The notes: generated by a model from the letters alone, not told the origin. 64,000 nt of DNA from Agrococcus sp. Marseille-P2731 (GCF_900117395.1 NZ_FPEG01000003.1:868001-932000), one strand, 5' to 3'; shown: positions 24,600 through 33,115, counted from the stretch's first letter. A program made the numbers and translations.

Positions 24600-25997
24600 A
24601 TGGCCACTGCGCAGCGCTCGACCTCTCAGCCCGCCACGACCCTCCTCATCCTCGGCGCATCCGGCGATCTCACGAGCCGCCTGCTGCTGCCCGGCATCGC
24701 CACGCTGCTGCAGATCGAGCCGCAGCGACGGGTCGAGATCGTCGGCGCTGACCTGCGCCAGCTCAGCGACGCCGACTGGGCAGGCCGCGTGCAGACCGCG
24801 TTGGCCGCCGGCAGCGCGACCGGCGAGGCCGCAGAGCACGTGCTGCGCTCGACCCGCTACGTCGCCTCCGACGCGACCGATCCGGAGTCGCTGGCAGCGC
24901 TCATCGCCTCGATCCCCTGCGACCGGCTCGTCATCTACTTCGCGCTGCCGCCGCACGTCACGCAGCTCGTGTGCACCGCGCTCGAGCAGATCGGCGTGCC
25001 AGAGGGCACGATCCTCGCGATCGAGAAGCCCTTCGGCGCCAGCCTCGAGTCTGCGCGCGAGCTCAACGCGCTCGTCACGCGCATCGTGCCGGAGGACCGC
25101 GTCTTCCGCATCGACCACTTCCTCGGCCTGCACACGGTGCTCAACCTCATCGGCCTGCGCTTCGCGAACCGCCTGTTCGAACCGGTCTGGGATCGCGACA
25201 GCATCGCGAAGGTCGAGGTGCTCTACGACGAGACGGTCACGCTCGAGGGTCGCGCCGGCTACTACGACCGCAACGGTGCGCTGCGGGACATGATCCAGTC
25301 GCACCTGCTGCAGATCATGGCGCTCATCGCGATCGAGCCGATCTCGAGCGTCACCGCCGGCGACCTGCGCGATGCGATCAGCCAGGTGCTGCGCGCCTCG
25401 AGCGTCGTCGACCCGATCGAGCACTCGCGCCGCGCCCGCTACACGGCCGGCAGCGTCGAGAGCCGCGCGGTGCCCGACTACGTCGCGGAGGACGGCGTCG
25501 ATCCCGCGCTCGGCACCGAGACGCTCGCCGAGGTGCAGGTCGAGATCGCGACGGCGCGGTGGGCGGGCGTGCCCTTCATCCTGCGCTCCGGCAAGTCGCT
25601 CGGCGGCGTCCGCAAGCGGGCCGTCATCCACTGGAAGCCTCCGGCGCACGTGCCGACCGGCTTCGGCGGCCACGACTCCCCCGACTGCCTGGTGATCGAC
25701 TTCAAGCCCGACGGCTTCGAGCTGCACATCACGACGAACGGCAAGGGCGACCCCTTCACGCTCGAGCAGACCGTCCTGCGCGGCGAGCTCGGCGGCGGCC
25801 AGCTGCTGCCCTACGGCGAGGTGCTCGCCTCCATCCTCGACAGCGACCCCCGCATCGCGGTGCGCGGTGACGCGGCCGAGGAGTGCTGGCGCATCATCGA
25901 GCCGGTGCTCGCTGCGTGGCGAGCGGATGCGGTGCCCATGGACGACTACGCGGCCGGGTCGACGGGGCCGGAGGGCTGGGAGACCAGCCGGGCGTGA
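24600..25997 (+). CDS. zwf: Glucose-6-phosphate dehydrogenase homologue with altered substrate motif
   Basis: A 465-residue protein homologous over its full length to glucose-6-phosphate 1-dehydrogenase, the first step of the oxidative pentose phosphate pathway. Present are the nucleotide motif GASGDLTSR (residues 19-27), IEKPFG with Lys143, RIDHFLG (170-176, catalytic Asp/His) and YYDRNGALRDMIQSHLLQ with the base His235. The invariant Lys-Glu that follows DHYLG in classical enzymes is Leu177-His178 here, removing a residue that binds the substrate phosphate. It is not beside opcA, tal or pgi, so it may be a paralogue with another substrate. It overlaps the next gene by 4 bp. Confidence 0.8.
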   Translation: MATAQRSTSQPATTLLILGASGDLTSRLLLPGIATLLQIEPQRRVEIVGADLRQLSDADWAGRVQTALAAGSATGEAAEHVLRSTRYVASDATDPESLAALIASIPCDRLVIYFALPPHVTQLVCTALEQIGVPEGTILAIEKPFGASLESARELNALVTRIVPEDRVFRIDHFLGLHTVLNLIGLRFANRLFEPVWDRDSIAKVEVLYDETVTLEGRAGYYDRNGALRDMIQSHLLQIMALIAIEPISSVTAGDLRDAISQVLRASSVVDPIEHSRRARYTAGSVESRAVPDYVAEDGVDPALGTETLAEVQVEIATARWAGVPFILRSGKSLGGVRKRAVIHWKPPAHVPTGFGGHDSPDCLVIDFKPDGFELHITTNGKGDPFTLEQTVLRGELGGGQLLPYGEVLASILDSDPRIAVRGDAAEECWRIIEPVLAAWRADAVPMDDYAAGSTGPEGWETSRA

Positions 25998-26665
25998 GCG
26001 CCGACCGCTTCGACGCCGACGGCGACCCGACCCAGGAGGAGTCGCTCTCCCGCCTGCTCGGCGGCGGCAGGGCGGCGCTCGAGGGCAGCATCCCGCCCAT
26101 CGCCTTCCTCGCCGCGTGGCTCGCGAGCGACGGCGAGCTGCTGACCGCGGTCGTCTGGTCACTCGTCGCGAGCGCCGCGACCCTGATCCCCGCCCTCATC
26201 GCGCGCCGCACGCCGAAGGCCGTCGTCATCGGGATGCTCATGACCGTGCTCGCGGCGATGATCGCCTACTACTCGGGCGAGGCGCGCAACTTCTTCCTGA
26301 TCCAGCTGCTCTCGAACGCCGCGAGCGCGCTCGCGTGGATGGTCTCGATCGTCATCGGCTGGCCGTTCCTCGGCCTCATCGTCGGCGGGCTCATCGGCAC
26401 GAAGACGCGCTGGCGCAGGGATCCCGCTCTCCTGCGCGCCTACCAGCGCGCCTCCTGGATCTGGGTGCTGCAGTACGTCATCCGCGTCGTCGTCTTCTCG
26501 GTGCTCTGGTGGCTCGACGAGACCACCTGGCTCGCCATCATGCGCGCGGCGCTGACCTACCCGCTGATCATCGCGTGCATCGCCGCGTCCGGCTGGGTGC
26601 TGTTCGCGTCGATCCCGAGGTCGCACCCCGGCATCCGGAAGCCGCAGGTCGCGGTCAGCGATTGA
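25994..26665 (+). CDS. DUF3159 family membrane protein
   Basis: A 223-residue membrane protein with about five hydrophobic segments, a short acidic N-terminus and the recurrent patterns LIARRTPKAVVIGM, GWPFLGLIVGGLIGTKTRWRRDPALLRAYQRASWIWV, typical of actinobacterial DUF3159 proteins. Its GTG overlaps the stop of the Zwf-like gene, indicating translational coupling. In other actinobacteria DUF3159 genes sit near unrelated genes, so no function follows. Confidence 0.8.
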   Translation: MSADRFDADGDPTQEESLSRLLGGGRAALEGSIPPIAFLAAWLASDGELLTAVVWSLVASAATLIPALIARRTPKAVVIGMLMTVLAAMIAYYSGEARNFFLIQLLSNAASALAWMVSIVIGWPFLGLIVGGLIGTKTRWRRDPALLRAYQRASWIWVLQYVIRVVVFSVLWWLDETTWLAIMRAALTYPLIIACIAASGWVLFASIPRSHPGIRKPQVAVSD

Positions 26666-26709
26666 TGCATTGCGGATGCGCTGGGCCCGGCGTACAGTTC
26701 CGGGCAAGC

Positions 26710-26784
26710 AGCGATGCGGACCGACCAGGCGCCTTCACCAGTTCTTGCACTTGAGCAAGCGCCTCTGAGCCAGTCCGCATCGCT
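26710..26784. other. Nested inverted-repeat element in intergenic region
   Basis: Three nested pairings are seen in the 182-bp gap: 12 bp (26710-26721 with 26773-26784), 6 bp AGGCGC/GCGCCT (26727-26732 with 26759-26764) and CTTGC/GCAAG (26744-26748 with 26755-26759, sharing one base). It has no T-run on either strand. It may be a structured leader controlling the downstream genes, a small RNA or an elaborate terminator of the DUF3159 gene. It does not match any riboswitch I recognise. Confidence 0.5.
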
Positions 26785-26847
26785 TCTCCTCGCCGACCGG
26801 CTCTCGACGCTGGCATAGGGTTGCGCCAAGCAGAACGAGGAGTCACC

Positions 26848-28026
26848 GTGCGCCCCAGCCCCGACGAGTACGCAGCCCGGCTCACCCGCACGCGCGAGCG
26901 CATGGCCGCCGCCGGCCTCGACGGCCTCGTCGTCGTCGACCCGGCCAACCTGCACTACCTCACGGGCTACGACGCCTGGTCGTTCTACATGCCGCAGCTG
27001 CTCTTCGTGCCCCTCGCGGGTGAGCCCCTCCTCATCATGCGCGACATGGATGCGGGCGGCGCTCACCGCACCGCCGTCGAGACGCCGCGCGAGCGCATCC
27101 TCGGCTACCCCGAGTCGCTCGTGCACCAGCGCGACGCGCACCCCTTCGACTGGGCGGCCGAGCAGCTGCGCGCCCACGGCTTCGGCGGCCGTGGCCGGAT
27201 CGGCTACGAGGGAGAGGCGCACTTCCTCTCGGTGCGGTCGTTCCTCGCGCTCCAGCAGGGCCTCCCCGAGTGGCAGCTCGTCGACGCGCACGACCTCGTC
27301 AACTGGGTGCGCCTGATCAAGAGCCCCTACGAGCTCGACCTCATGCGCCGCGCGGGTCGAGTCGCCTCAGCCGCCATGCGGGCGGGCATCGACGCGGTCG
27401 CGGCCGGCGCCCGCCTCAACGACGTCGCCGCTGCAATCCAGTTCGCGCAGGCGACGGGCGTCGACGGCGCCGAGGGAGACTACCCCGCGATCGTGCCGAT
27501 GCTGCCGACGGGCGAGTCTGCCGACACGCCCCACATGACCTTCAGCGCCCGCCGCCTCGATGCATCCGAGGCCGTCTCGATCGAGCTCGCGGGCGCGCAC
27601 CGCCGCTACCACGCACCGCTCGCGCGCACGCTCGTGCTCGGCCGGCCGAGCGACCGCCTCGCGCACCTCGCAGAGATCACGGCCGAGGGCCTGCAGCTCG
27701 TCGTCGACGGGATGCGACCCGGTCGCACGATCGCCGAGGTGCACGGCATCTGGCAGCGGCACATCGCGAAGGAGGGCATCGAGAAGCCCTCGCGCCTGGG
27801 CTACTCGATCGGCATCGGCTACCCGCCCGACTGGGGCGAGCGCACGGTGTCGATCCGCGGCGACGAGCAGACGGTGATCGAGCCGGGCATGTGCCTGCAC
27901 ATCATCGCGGGCATGTGGATGTCGGGCTACGGCTGCGAGCTGAGCGAGTCGCTCGCGATCACCGGCGACGGCGTCGAGGTGCTCACCGATGCGCCGCGCG
28001 AGCTGATCGTGAGGCAGGGCACGTGA
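26848..28026 (+). CDS. M24-family hydrolase of the creatinase/ectoine hydrolase (DoeA) type
   Basis: A 392-residue pita-bread-fold protein with GTG start 26848 and GAGGAG upstream. The N-terminal domain includes PANLHYLTGYDAWSFYMPQ, a pattern I associate with ectoine hydrolase DoeA/EutD. In the catalytic domain the metal-binding Asp pair of aminopeptidases is not kept: the block reads VSIELAGAHRRYHAPLARTL, as in metal-free creatinase-like enzymes. HMTF and the C-terminal GCELSESLAI are present. It is coupled by a 4-bp overlap to an M20 deacylase and followed by an osmolyte-type carrier, supporting ring-opening or amide cleavage of a compatible solute. Substrate not proven. Confidence 0.7.
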   Translation: MRPSPDEYAARLTRTRERMAAAGLDGLVVVDPANLHYLTGYDAWSFYMPQLLFVPLAGEPLLIMRDMDAGGAHRTAVETPRERILGYPESLVHQRDAHPFDWAAEQLRAHGFGGRGRIGYEGEAHFLSVRSFLALQQGLPEWQLVDAHDLVNWVRLIKSPYELDLMRRAGRVASAAMRAGIDAVAAGARLNDVAAAIQFAQATGVDGAEGDYPAIVPMLPTGESADTPHMTFSARRLDASEAVSIELAGAHRRYHAPLARTLVLGRPSDRLAHLAEITAEGLQLVVDGMRPGRTIAEVHGIWQRHIAKEGIEKPSRLGYSIGIGYPPDWGERTVSIRGDEQTVIEPGMCLHIIAGMWMSGYGCELSESLAITGDGVEVLTDAPRELIVRQGT

Positions 28027-29255
28027 CGGATGCCTCTGGTCGCGACGAGCGCGACCTCGAGCGCGCGCTCGCGCTCATCGAGGATGCGACGATCGTCGCC
28101 GATGCCTCATCGCTCATCCTCGCGGCGAGCGAGAACCCGGGCGGCACCGAGCTCGTGACCGTGCGCGTGCTCGAGTCGATCGCGTCGCGCCTCGGCGGCC
28201 GCACGCGTCGCACGCTCGTGGCGCCGGAGCGGCCCAACCTCTCCATCCGCTTCGGCCCCGATGCGAGCGCCGAGCACCCCGCCGTCCTGCTGCTGGGCCA
28301 CAGCGACGTCGTGCCGGCAGGCGAGGGCTGGAGCGCCGACCCCTTCAACCCGCGCGTCGCCGACGGCTGGCTCACCGGCCGCGGCGCCGCGGACATGAAG
28401 GGCGGCATCGCCGCGGCGCTCCAGGCGATGGCGGCGGTGCACCGCGTGCGCCCAGAGCTGCCGCTCGAGCTGCTCGTGACGGTCGACGAGGAGGACCTCG
28501 CGACCGGCATCCAGGCGCACATCGCCGAGCCGCCCGGGCACTACCTGGCGTGCATCGTGGCCGAGCCGACCGACATGGCGGTCGTCGTGGCCTGCCGCGG
28601 GGCGGCCAACCTCGAGATCGAGGTGACGGGCCGCGCGGCCCACGCCGGCCGGCCCGAGGACGGCGCGAGCGCCATCACCGCCGCTGCCCGCATCGCCACC
28701 TGGATCGCTCGGGACCACGAGCGGATGCGCGCGGGCGCCGCCGGCCTGCTCGGCTCGGCCACCTGGAGCGTCGGTCGGATCGAGGGCGGGCACGGCACCT
28801 CGATCGTGCCCGACCGCTGCACGCTGCTCGTCGATCGTCGCCTGATGCCGGGCGAGACGGGCGCTGAGGCCCTCGCGCAGCTCGAGGCGGGCATCGCGGG
28901 AGCCTCCGCGGATGTCGGGTGCGAGGCCTCGGCGCGACTGCTCATGGAGATGCCCGGGTTCGAGACCGACTCCGCGCATCCGCTCGTCTCCAGCGCCGTC
29001 GAGGCGCTGCGCGCCGAGGGTGCCGAGGCGCCGGTCGAAGCGTGGACGGCCGCGTGCGAGGGCGGCTTCATCGCCCGCCACCACGCGTGCCCGACCATCA
29101 TCCTGGGCCCGGGCGACATCACCGGCCAGGCCCACCAGCCCGACGAGCGGGTGCGCATCGCACACCTCGCCGTCGCCGCACGCGCGTACACTCGCATGCT
29201 TGTGCACCTGCACGACGCGCGCACCAGCAGCGCGCATCCCCTCCCCCACGACTGA
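28023..29255 (+). CDS. M20 family metallo-deacylase (ArgE/DapE type)
   Basis: A 410-residue dinuclear zinc hydrolase. All expected ligands are seen: His in LLLGHSDVVPAG, Asp in GRGAADMKGG, the Glu pair in VDEEDLATG, the third acidic ligand in VAEPTD, and His in GQAHQPDE. The dimerisation domain lies between VACRGAANLEIEVTGRAAHAG and about residue 300. It should cleave an N-acyl group from an amino acid. GTG 28023 overlaps the stop of the DoeA-like gene, so the two enzymes act together, plausibly hydrolysing the N-acetyl intermediate produced upstream; note that classical DoeB belongs to a different family. Confidence 0.85.
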   Translation: MTDASGRDERDLERALALIEDATIVADASSLILAASENPGGTELVTVRVLESIASRLGGRTRRTLVAPERPNLSIRFGPDASAEHPAVLLLGHSDVVPAGEGWSADPFNPRVADGWLTGRGAADMKGGIAAALQAMAAVHRVRPELPLELLVTVDEEDLATGIQAHIAEPPGHYLACIVAEPTDMAVVVACRGAANLEIEVTGRAAHAGRPEDGASAITAAARIATWIARDHERMRAGAAGLLGSATWSVGRIEGGHGTSIVPDRCTLLVDRRLMPGETGAEALAQLEAGIAGASADVGCEASARLLMEMPGFETDSAHPLVSSAVEALRAEGAEAPVEAWTAACEGGFIARHHACPTIILGPGDITGQAHQPDERVRIAHLAVAARAYTRMLVHLHDARTSSAHPLPHD

Positions 29256-29307
29256 GACCACGGACGCACGAGCACGACCCCCAAGGCACCACCAGAAGGG
29301 ACACGGC

Positions 29308-30789
29308 ATGACCGAGCAGACCGCAGCAGGAGGCGCCCCCGCGCACGAGCCTCCCCCCATCACGAGAGAGCTCGACCTCTCTCCCATCCAGCGCAAGACC
29401 GTCAAGAAGTCGGTCATGGGCGCCATGGCCGGCAACGCCATCGAGTGGTTCGACTACGGCATCTACGGCTACCTCGTCGTGCACCTGTCGAGCCAGATCT
29501 TCGGCGGCAGCGAGGATTCCACCCTCTGGGCGCTGTTCGGCTTCGCCGTCTCGTTCCTGATCCGCCCCATCGGCGGCGCCGTGCTCGGCCCGCTCGGCGA
29601 CCGGATCGGCCGTCAGAAGGTGCTCGTCTTCACGATCATCATGATCTCGGTGGCGACCGCCTGCATCGGCATCCTGCCCACCTTCGAGCAGGTCGGCTGG
29701 CTCGCACCCCTCCTGCTCTTCTCGCTCCGCATCATCCAGGGCTTCTCGGCCGGCGGCGAGTACGCGGGCGCGGCCGTCTACATGGCAGAGCACGCACCGG
29801 ACGACCGGCGCGGCTTCTGGGGCTCGTTCCTCGAGTTCGGCACGCTGCTGGGCTTCTCGATGGCCGCGATCCTCGTCACGGGCCTCGAGTTCATCGTCGG
29901 GCCCGAGGGCATGGAGGCCGGCTGGTGGCGCCTGCCGTTCCTGCTGACGCTGCCGCTCGGCCTCGTCGCGCTGCTCATGCGCGCGCGCCTGCACGACTCC
30001 GACACCTTCACCGAGGCGAAGCAGCAGGACACCCGCACGAGCGCGTGGCAGGTGCTGCGCGACCTGATCACGAAGCAGCCGAAGCAGCTGCTGAAGATCA
30101 TGGGCATCACGGTGCTCATCAACACCGCCTTCTACCTCGTGCTCACCTACATGCCGACCTTCCTGACGACCTCGCTCGACATGGATGCGACGCAGTCCGG
30201 CCTGATGCTCGTGGGCGTGCAGCTCGTGATGATGGCGGTGATCGTGCCGCTCGGCGCGCTCACCGACCGGGTCGGCAGGCGGCCGGTGCTGCTCACCGCA
30301 GCCATCGGCTTCACGCTCTTCTCGATCCCCGCGGTCATGCTGCTCACCACCGGCGTCGTGCTGCTGCAGATCCTCGGCCTGTCGATCTTCGGCATCTTCC
30401 TCGTCATGCTGCTGTGCAACATCTCGGCGACGCTGCCTGCGCTCTTCCCGACGACGGTGCGCTACGCCGGCTTCGCGCTCGGCTACAACGTCGCGACCTC
30501 GCTGCTCGGCGGCCCGGCGGGCCTCATCAACGAGTGGCTGATCGGCGAGACCGGGTCGAACCTCGTGCCCGGCTTCTACATGACGATCGCCGGCATCATC
30601 GGGCTCATCGCCATCTGGACCTTCAACGAGACCGCCGGGCGCAGCCTGCGCGGCGACGTGGTGCCGGGCGACGACGACGTCGATCGCCTCGCCATCGGTC
30701 AGGACCTCATCGGCAAGGTGAACGACCCGAACCACGAGCTCGTCGACGGCCGCCTGCCGGCGACGGGCGACGGGCGCGGCCCAGCCTGA
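29308..30789 (+). CDS. MFS transporter, metabolite:H+ symporter (ProP-like) family
   Basis: A 493-residue 12-helix carrier. The start ATG 29308 follows AGAAGGG. The family signature GNAIEWFDYGIYGYL opens helix 1, LGPLGDRIGRQKVLVFTI is the loop 2-3 motif, RIIQGFSAGGEYAGA marks helix 4 and LTDRVGRRPVLL the second-half motif. The MHS subfamily carries proline, betaine, ectoine, citrate and other organic acids. Being third in the operon after the DoeA-like and M20 enzymes, it most likely imports their substrate. The C-terminus is a hydrophilic tail. A terminator follows 9 bp after the stop. Confidence 0.88.
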   Translation: MTEQTAAGGAPAHEPPPITRELDLSPIQRKTVKKSVMGAMAGNAIEWFDYGIYGYLVVHLSSQIFGGSEDSTLWALFGFAVSFLIRPIGGAVLGPLGDRIGRQKVLVFTIIMISVATACIGILPTFEQVGWLAPLLLFSLRIIQGFSAGGEYAGAAVYMAEHAPDDRRGFWGSFLEFGTLLGFSMAAILVTGLEFIVGPEGMEAGWWRLPFLLTLPLGLVALLMRARLHDSDTFTEAKQQDTRTSAWQVLRDLITKQPKQLLKIMGITVLINTAFYLVLTYMPTFLTTSLDMDATQSGLMLVGVQLVMMAVIVPLGALTDRVGRRPVLLTAAIGFTLFSIPAVMLLTTGVVLLQILGLSIFGIFLVMLLCNISATLPALFPTTVRYAGFALGYNVATSLLGGPAGLINEWLIGETGSNLVPGFYMTIAGIIGLIAIWTFNETAGRSLRGDVVPGDDDVDRLAIGQDLIGKVNDPNHELVDGRLPATGDGRGPA

Positions 30790-30798
30790 CGCGCGCAT

Positions 30799-30838
30799 GA
30801 CGGATGCGGTCCCGCCGGCGTGCGGGGCCGCATCCGTC
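30799..30838 (+). terminator. Terminator of the catabolic operon
   Basis: Two perfect 11-bp arms (30799-30809 with 30828-30838) enclose a second CCCGC/GCGGG stem. It lies directly downstream of the MFS gene. Confidence 0.75.
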
Positions 30839-30905
30839 GTCTGGTGATGGGATTCACAGGAGAACGGGGTGTCTTCATGTACCCCATTCACGTAGCGTCG
30901 GGCTC

Positions 30906-32078
30906 ATGCGAGCACTCACCTGGCAGTCCAAGCGCACCGTCACCGTCGAGGAGGTGGCGGACCCGCGCATCGAGCAGCCGACCGATGTCGTCATCAGGGT
31001 CACGTCGACGGCGATCTGCGGCTCCGACCTGCACCTCTACGAGCTCTTCGGCCCGTTCCTCGACAAGGGCGACGTGCTCGGCCACGAGACGATGGGCATC
31101 GTCGAGGAGGTCGGCTCGGGCGTCACGTCGCTGACGCCCGGCGACCGCGTCGTCATCCCCTTCGTGATCGCGTGCGGCCACTGCTTCATGTGCTCGCGCG
31201 GCCTCACCACGCAGTGCGAGACGACGCAGAACCGCGACGAGGGCACGGGCGCCGCGCTCTATGGCTACACCTCGCTCTACGGCTCGGTGCCGGGCGGGCA
31301 GGCCGAGCGCCTGCGCGTGCCCTTCGCTGACTTCAACGCCACCAAGGTCGGCCTCGAGCTGCCCGACGACCGCTACCTGTTCCTCAGCGACATCCTGCCG
31401 ACGGCGTGGCAGGGCGTCGCGTACGCCGACGTCCCCGAGGGCGGCACGCTCGCCGTGCTGGGGCTCGGGCCGGTCGGCCAGTTCGCGGCCCGCATCGGCC
31501 GGCACCTCGGCCACCGCGTGATCGGCGTCGACCCGGTGCCGGAGCGGCGGGCCATGGCTGAGCGCCACGGCATCGAGACGCTCGACATGGCGGGCGCGAC
31601 TGAGGCGCTGCAGGAGGCCACCGACGGGCGCGGGCCCGACTCGATCGTCGACGCGGTCGGCATGGAGGCACACGGCTCGCCCGGGGCCGCGACCGCCCAG
31701 GCTGTCGTCGGCATGCTGCCGGACGCGCTGTCGAAGCCGATGATGCAGCACGGTGGGCTCGACCGGCTCTCTGCGCTGATGACCGCGTTCGACGCGGTGC
31801 GCCGCGGCGGCACCGTCTCGCTCAGCGGCGTCTACGTCGGCACGGCCGACCCGATCCCGATGATGACGCTGTTCGACAAGCAGCTGACGATCCGGATGGG
31901 GCAGTGCAACGTGCAGGCGTGGCGCGACACCCTGATGCCCCTCGTCGAGGATCCCTCCGACCCGCTGGGCACGCAGGACCTCGTCACGCACCGCGTGCCG
32001 CTCGACCGCGCACCCGAGATGTACGAGACCTTCCAGAAGAAGGACGACGGCTGCATCAAGGTCGTGCTGGAGCCCTGA
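30906..32078 (+). CDS. Zinc-dependent alcohol dehydrogenase family protein
   Basis: A 390-residue medium-chain dehydrogenase. Catalytic zinc ligands are Cys38 (AICGSDLH) and His60-Glu61 (GHE); the structural zinc lobe is Cys90, Cys93, Cys96 and Cys104 (CGHCFMCSRGLTTQC). The NAD-binding motif is LGLGPVGQFAARIG. The long insert around residues 110-150 (GYTSLYGSVPGGQAERLRVPFAD) resembles the formaldehyde-dismutase or glutathione-independent formaldehyde dehydrogenase branch. ATG 30906 is chosen since the upstream part of the frame reads through the previous terminator region. It is a single-gene unit; the substrate is unknown. Confidence 0.88.
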   Translation: MRALTWQSKRTVTVEEVADPRIEQPTDVVIRVTSTAICGSDLHLYELFGPFLDKGDVLGHETMGIVEEVGSGVTSLTPGDRVVIPFVIACGHCFMCSRGLTTQCETTQNRDEGTGAALYGYTSLYGSVPGGQAERLRVPFADFNATKVGLELPDDRYLFLSDILPTAWQGVAYADVPEGGTLAVLGLGPVGQFAARIGRHLGHRVIGVDPVPERRAMAERHGIETLDMAGATEALQEATDGRGPDSIVDAVGMEAHGSPGAATAQAVVGMLPDALSKPMMQHGGLDRLSALMTAFDAVRRGGTVSLSGVYVGTADPIPMMTLFDKQLTIRMGQCNVQAWRDTLMPLVEDPSDPLGTQDLVTHRVPLDRAPEMYETFQKKDDGCIKVVLEP

Positions 32079-32133
32079 GGCTGCGGGCGCGCGCTCCTTG
32101 CCCGCTGGTCGCCCTTCGGCCAGCTCAGGAGCC

Positions 32134-32240
32134 GGAGCGCGCGCCGCAGGCGCACGCTCCGCAGGTCGAGGAGCGCGCGCCGCAGGCGCACGCTCTGCAG
32201 GTCGAGGAGCGCGCGCCGCAGGCGCACGCGTCACGAGACC
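32134..32240. repeat. 36-bp tandem repeat ending in a REP-like palindrome
   Basis: Two full 36-bp units (32134-32169 and 32170-32205, one mismatch) and a partial third fill the convergent gap between the alcohol dehydrogenase and DUF6226 genes. The stretch 32200-32240 matches 39 of 41 positions of a palindrome at 61776-61816 in the dnaA-dnaN gap. Sequence at 32082-32098 is nearly complementary to the unit start (one extra base), so a long hairpin can form and may act as terminator. Confidence 0.8.
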
Positions 32241-32243
32241 CCG

Positions 32244-32873
32244 TCACCCCACCCGCAAAGGCCACGCCTGCCACCCGTTCGGCCGCTCGCGCAGCCGCTC
32301 CTGCGCCGCATGCAGCCGCTCGGCCCCCAGCTCCTCTGCGTCCGCAGTCCCGGATCGCGAGCCCGACGCGAACTCCACCCGGTGGTGCACGCCGCGCGGC
32401 GTCACCGTCTCCTTGAGCCAGCCGCGCGCGACAGCGAGCACGAGATCCTCGAGCTCGCCGACGAGTCGCTCGACGTCCTCGTCGCAGGCGTCGCAGCCGC
32501 ACGCGGGGAAGGCATCGAACTGCAGCACACCCGCGTGCACCATCACGCCCGGGAAGCGGGTGAGCACGATCGAGATCGGTGCGGCGACCCTGTCGCGCGG
32601 CGTCAGGCGCACGGCACGCACCACGTCCTCGGGTGGGTATGGCAGCGCCGCCGCGATCGCGGGCCCCTGCTCGAGATCGACCTCATAGGTCGCGACCAGA
32701 TGCTCGACTAGCGCCTCGGCGACCCGCTGTAGCGGCGCGAAGCGCTCGGGATGCGTGACGCCCGAGTACGACTTCTCGGGCGGCTGCCGCCAGCGCTCCC
32801 CGAAGGGGACGAACTCGCCATCGGCGTCGCGGACGGACGGGATGACGATCTCGGGACGCACATAGGCGGGCAT
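32244..32873 (-). CDS. DUF6226-like uncharacterised protein
   Basis: A 209-residue soluble protein that I recognise only as an actinobacterial protein of unknown function (DUF6226 type). It begins MPAYVRPE and contains YSGVTHPERFAPLQRVAEALVEHL, FPACGCDACDEDVERLVGELEDLV (three Cys that could bind a metal) and VTPRGVHHRVEF. No signal peptide or membrane helix. ATG 32873 is used because the family starts there and the upstream reading enters the tRNA-Leu region. It ends 3 bp from the REP-like repeat. Confidence 0.72.
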   Translation of the reverse strand: MPAYVRPEIVIPSVRDADGEFVPFGERWRQPPEKSYSGVTHPERFAPLQRVAEALVEHLVATYEVDLEQGPAIAAALPYPPEDVVRAVRLTPRDRVAAPISIVLTRFPGVMVHAGVLQFDAFPACGCDACDEDVERLVGELEDLVLAVARGWLKETVTPRGVHHRVEFASGSRSGTADAEELGAERLHAAQERLRERPNGWQAWPLRVG

Positions 32874-32908
32874 GGCTGCAGTCTGCAACAGCCCCCGGGC
32901 AAGCGAAA

Positions 32909-32932
32909 GGCCCCGGGGTGGAGCCCGGGGCC
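32909..32932 (-). terminator. Terminator of tRNA-Leu
   Basis: A 9-bp perfect stem (32909-32917 with 32924-32932) followed on the minus strand by TTTCGC lies 5 bp after the tRNA 3' end. Confidence 0.8.
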
Positions 32933-32937
32933 AATCG

Positions 32938-33021
32938 TGCGCGAGGGGGGACTTGAACCCCCACGTCCTTGCGGACACTGGCACCTGAAGCCAGCGCGTC
33001 TGCCAATTCCGCCACTCGCGC
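32938..33021 (-). tRNA. tRNA-Leu (anticodon CAG)
   Basis: An 84-nt tRNA with a 7-bp acceptor (GCGCGAG/CTCGCGC), D-arm GGCGGAATTGGCAGACGC, anticodon stem-loop CTGGCTTCAGGTGCCAG (anticodon CAG), a long variable arm of class II type (TGTCCGCAAGGACG) and T-arm GGGGGTTCAAGTCCCCC. CCA is not encoded. It sits immediately upstream of, and divergent from, the fhaA operon, as in many actinobacteria. Confidence 0.97.
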
Positions 33022-33115
33022 GAAGCCCTACGTTCGCAGGGCAACTCACCGAGAATATCAGGTTCTGAGCCGCGGCAGGTACGCTAACGGCGGCTGAAGG
33101 GAGGTGACGACACTC

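Noticed and set aside
24600-25997. Zwf-like gene as pseudogene
   Set aside because: Full length, intact frame, coupled to its neighbour, and catalytic residues retained; only the phosphate-contact motif is changed.
26710-26784. Known riboswitch class
   Set aside because: I compared it from memory with guanidine, glycine, glutamine and SAM types and found no conserved core; kept only as a structured element.
32134-32240. CRISPR array
   Set aside because: The units abut without unique spacers and the sequence is a palindromic REP-like element; no cas gene is near.
32938-33021. tRNA-Leu as phage attachment site
   Set aside because: No integrase, no duplicated tRNA end and no foreign genes nearby; neighbours are core genes.
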